NCBI GenBank assembly: GCA_026003255.1
Contig: BPGX01000001.1
Location: 310,001 to 374,000, forward strand
Direction: 5' to 3'
Source: Bacteroidia bacterium
Lineage (GTDB): Bacteria > Bacteroidota > Bacteroidia > B-17B0 > Aurantibacillaceae
DNA length: 64,000 nucleotides
Shown: positions 62,130-64,000 of the stretch, piece after piece
Layout: each line of letters begins with the position of its first letter
How positions within the stretch are numbered: the stretch's first letter is position 1
Translations under genes and position numbers: made by a program
Notes under the pieces: generated by a model
What the model was told of the DNA's origin: nothing
Database searches by the model: none
What the model saw: only the letters and a program-made list of their open reading frames with translations

Positions 62130-62162
62130 TTTGATGTGTATTAAAAAAATCATGTATATTTG
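62130..62162 (+). promoter_or_regulatory. Complete Bacteroidota promoter of the beta-repeat surface protein gene
   Basis: TTTG at 62130-62133, a 21-nt spacer and TATATTTG at 62155-62162 fit the consensus. It lies 11 nt before ATG 62174. Confidence 0.7.
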
Positions 62163-62173
62163 CAAAAAAAAGT

Positions 62174-64000
62174 ATGAAAAATTTTTCCATTATACTTTTA
62201 TTTGGTGTAGCATTAGGGTTTGTGCATTTATCTTTTTCTCAATCTTCTCCTCCTGAAATCATTAGTTATCAAGGTGTTGCCAGAGATGCAAGTGGAAACA
62301 TTCTTCCCAATCAACCCATCGGTTTGAAACTTTTAATCCATCAGGGCAGCGCAGGTGGTACGATCGTCTTTACAGAAAACCACGCTGTTACTACAAACAG
62401 CTTAGGGCTATTTACCATTGAAATCGGTTCAAATTCCAGCTTATCAACCATCAACTGGGCGAATGGGCCTTACTTCCTTGAAGTACAAATGGACCCAACA
62501 GGTGGAACTTCTTATGTTTCCATTGGTACTCAACAATTGTTATCTGTGCCTTACGCCCTTTATGCCAAAAACTCCTTTAGTGCCGCTATCGCATTGGATT
62601 CTTATTCTACTCAAAATGCCCCTCCCTTTACCTTCACATCTTCTTCTTCCATTTCCGGTGCAACACTCTCATTAACGCAAGGCATCAATACTGCTACTAC
62701 TTCCATTAGCTTTCCACTAACTCCTACTACTTCTATTTCCATGTCCTCTTCCGGTATCGCATCTGTTACTCCTCCTACTGGCACTTCCTTTACTGTACAC
62801 GTTGCCCAACCCTCATTCACTTCTACAGATGGTATTACGAATATCACCGGCACTTATCCCAATTATTCCGTTACTACTACACCAACTCTTAACTTCAATA
62901 CAAGTAATAATGAACTTTCCATTAGTGGTGGCAATACCGTCACCATTCCCTCTTCTACTTATGCTGCAGGGAATGGCATTTCTATTACAGGTAATACTAT
63001 AACCAACACCGCTCCTGATCAAACTATCAATATTATTCCTTCCAACACTGTAGTAAATATCTCATCCGCGTATCCCAACTATACAGTAGGAGTAGTTACT
63101 CCAACACTTTATAACGGCACCAACGTCTCTATAACTGGGTCCTATCCCAATTTCACTATCTCTGCAACGCCTTCTTTATCCATTATCGGGAATACACTAT
63201 CTATAACAGGCGGAACACCTGTAACAATCCCTGCATCACCCACTCCAACTATCATCGGAAACGGTATCACCGCTGTAACCCCTACAACTGGTGCATCTTT
63301 TACTATCAGTACACCTACACCCACTTTTGCAAACGGAACTGGCATTAATGTAAACGGAACATATCCGAATTACACTATTACCAACACAGCTCCTAATCAA
63401 ACCGTCAATATAACACCCAGCAACACGGTTGTAAATGTTTCAGGTTCTTATCCCAATTATGTAATTGGTGTAGTTACTCCGACTTTGAATAGTGGCGGCA
63501 TTACATTCGTATCTGGAACATACCCCAACTATACCATCTCTACCCCTGCTCCTACTCTTAATATCACTAATGGTACTAATCAAGCTACTTTAAGTATATC
63601 TCAAGGTACGGCTACCAGTACAAAAACCTTAACCTTCCCTGCGAGCAGTATTAGTATCAGTGGTACAGGTGTTGCAACTGTATCACCTACTTCACCCGCC
63701 AGCTCTTTTACAGTCAATGTACCTGCCCCAACTTTATCCGCCAGTACCAGCACCACAGGAATAACAACACTTACCATCAACCAGGGAAGTGGTGTAAACA
63801 CAACTACTTTTGACATTTCTCCCGCTATTAATAATAAAGCTTGGTCAATTTTAGGGAATAGTGGTACAACCGCTGGAACTAATTTTATCGGAACGACTGA
63901 TGCAAAAGACCTTGTTTTCAAAACTTCCAATACCGAACGAATGAGAATAGCCAGTAACGGAAATATTGGAATCGGAACCTCTTCACCACTTTATCCTTTG
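62174..64000 (+). CDS. Beta-strand repeat surface protein, 3' end cut by window
   Basis: The frame is open for 609 codons from ATG 62174 to the window end. Residues 1-22 are a signal peptide (MKNFSIILLFGVALGFVHLS). The N-terminal part (ISYQGVARDASGNILPNQPI, TINWANGPYFLEVQMDPTGG, QQLLSVPYALYAKN) is a domain common at the start of Bacteroidota tail-fibre-like surface proteins. From about residue 145 come Ser/Thr/Asn-rich repeats (TNTAPDQTINIIPSNTVVNI, VTPTLYNGTNVSITG). The last residues (NERMRIASNGNIGIGTSSPL) usually precede a peptidase S74 chaperone domain, which would lie outside the window. The protein is probably a secreted fibre or adhesin. Confidence 0.82.
   Translation, partial: MKNFSIILLFGVALGFVHLSFSQSSPPEIISYQGVARDASGNILPNQPIGLKLLIHQGSAGGTIVFTENHAVTTNSLGLFTIEIGSNSSLSTINWANGPYFLEVQMDPTGGTSYVSIGTQQLLSVPYALYAKNSFSAAIALDSYSTQNAPPFTFTSSSSISGATLSLTQGINTATTSISFPLTPTTSISMSSSGIASVTPPTGTSFTVHVAQPSFTSTDGITNITGTYPNYSVTTTPTLNFNTSNNELSISGGNTVTIPSSTYAAGNGISITGNTITNTAPDQTINIIPSNTVVNISSAYPNYTVGVVTPTLYNGTNVSITGSYPNFTISATPSLSIIGNTLSITGGTPVTIPASPTPTIIGNGITAVTPTTGASFTISTPTPTFANGTGINVNGTYPNYTITNTAPNQTVNITPSNTVVNVSGSYPNYVIGVVTPTLNSGGITFVSGTYPNYTISTPAPTLNITNGTNQATLSISQGTATSTKTLTFPASSISISGTGVATVSPTSPASSFTVNVPAPTLSASTSTTGITTLTINQGSGVNTTTFDISPAINNKAWSILGNSGTTAGTNFIGTTDAKDLVFKTSNTERMRIASNGNIGIGTSSPLYPL

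Larger units (their letters stand above)
61554..62150. other. Repeat-rich intergenic stretch after dnaB
   Basis: No gene is supported. Runs of GAGTTATGAGTTATGAGTTA-type words lie near 61554-61600 and 61697-61750. Two copies of an inverted-repeat unit follow, and between them lies a repeat of the type seen at 51076 (61768-61815). The last 60 nt before the promoter are AT-rich. Confidence 0.7.

Overview
The window is low-GC DNA from a Bacteroidota bacterium, probably a free-living gliding or surface-adhering lineage. The evidence is lineage-specific: PorP/SprF proteins of the type IX secretion system (T9SS), adhesins with SprB-like repeats and the gliding-associated C-terminal sorting domain, GldB, and many start codons preceded by the Bacteroidota -7 box TAnnTTTG, sometimes with TTTG about 20 nt further upstream. 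Several apparent TTG starts lie inside such -7 boxes and were moved downstream to ATG codons.

Region by region. 1-2147 (minus): a two-domain glycoside hydrolase family 3/serine hydrolase, cut by the window edge. 2.2-6.7 kb: nuoA-B-C-D, interrupted by a tandem pair of DUF5618-like helical proteins (after nuoA) and a small MNT-type nucleotidyltransferase (after nuoC). 6.7-15.8 kb: a surface polysaccharide cluster with a GT2 glycosyltransferase, a glutaminase/sugar amidotransferase fusion, two consecutive membrane proteins, two flippases and an O-antigen ligase. 15.8-22.1 kb: LptG-like permease, thiolase, and a minus-strand run cinA-pabA-fabI-2Fe-2S protein-unknown-GNAT. 22.1-37.0 kb: an envelope and adhesion block with an OmpA/PD40 protein, a SpoIIE phosphatase, and two tandem copies of a large T9SS adhesin + PorP/SprF pair.

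37.5-42.9 kb is the most unusual part. A cassette of promoter, about 83 shared N-terminal residues ending in the Rhs core (NNPLKYTDPSGE), a variable C-terminal domain and a following small lipoprotein occurs twice, and a decayed third copy follows. This looks like an array of orphan polymorphic toxin/immunity modules. Around it, and after nuoB and the sugar isomerase gene, lies a family of short palindromic repeats with constant flanks and variable self-complementary centres.

42.9-64 kb: phosphosugar isomerase, saccharopine-dehydrogenase-like protein, a type I secretion-like operon (ABC protein with a degenerate ATPase, HlyD, TolC), a radical SAM protein, a FGE-like protein, CBS/FKBP/FKBP, tRNA-Thr(CGU) one base after gldB, an outer-membrane barrel, nadE, serS, a SerA-like dehydrogenase, dnaB, a repeat-rich intergenic stretch, and the 5' part of a long beta-repeat surface protein that runs off the end.

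All functional calls come from reading motifs, lengths and context; no database search was run.
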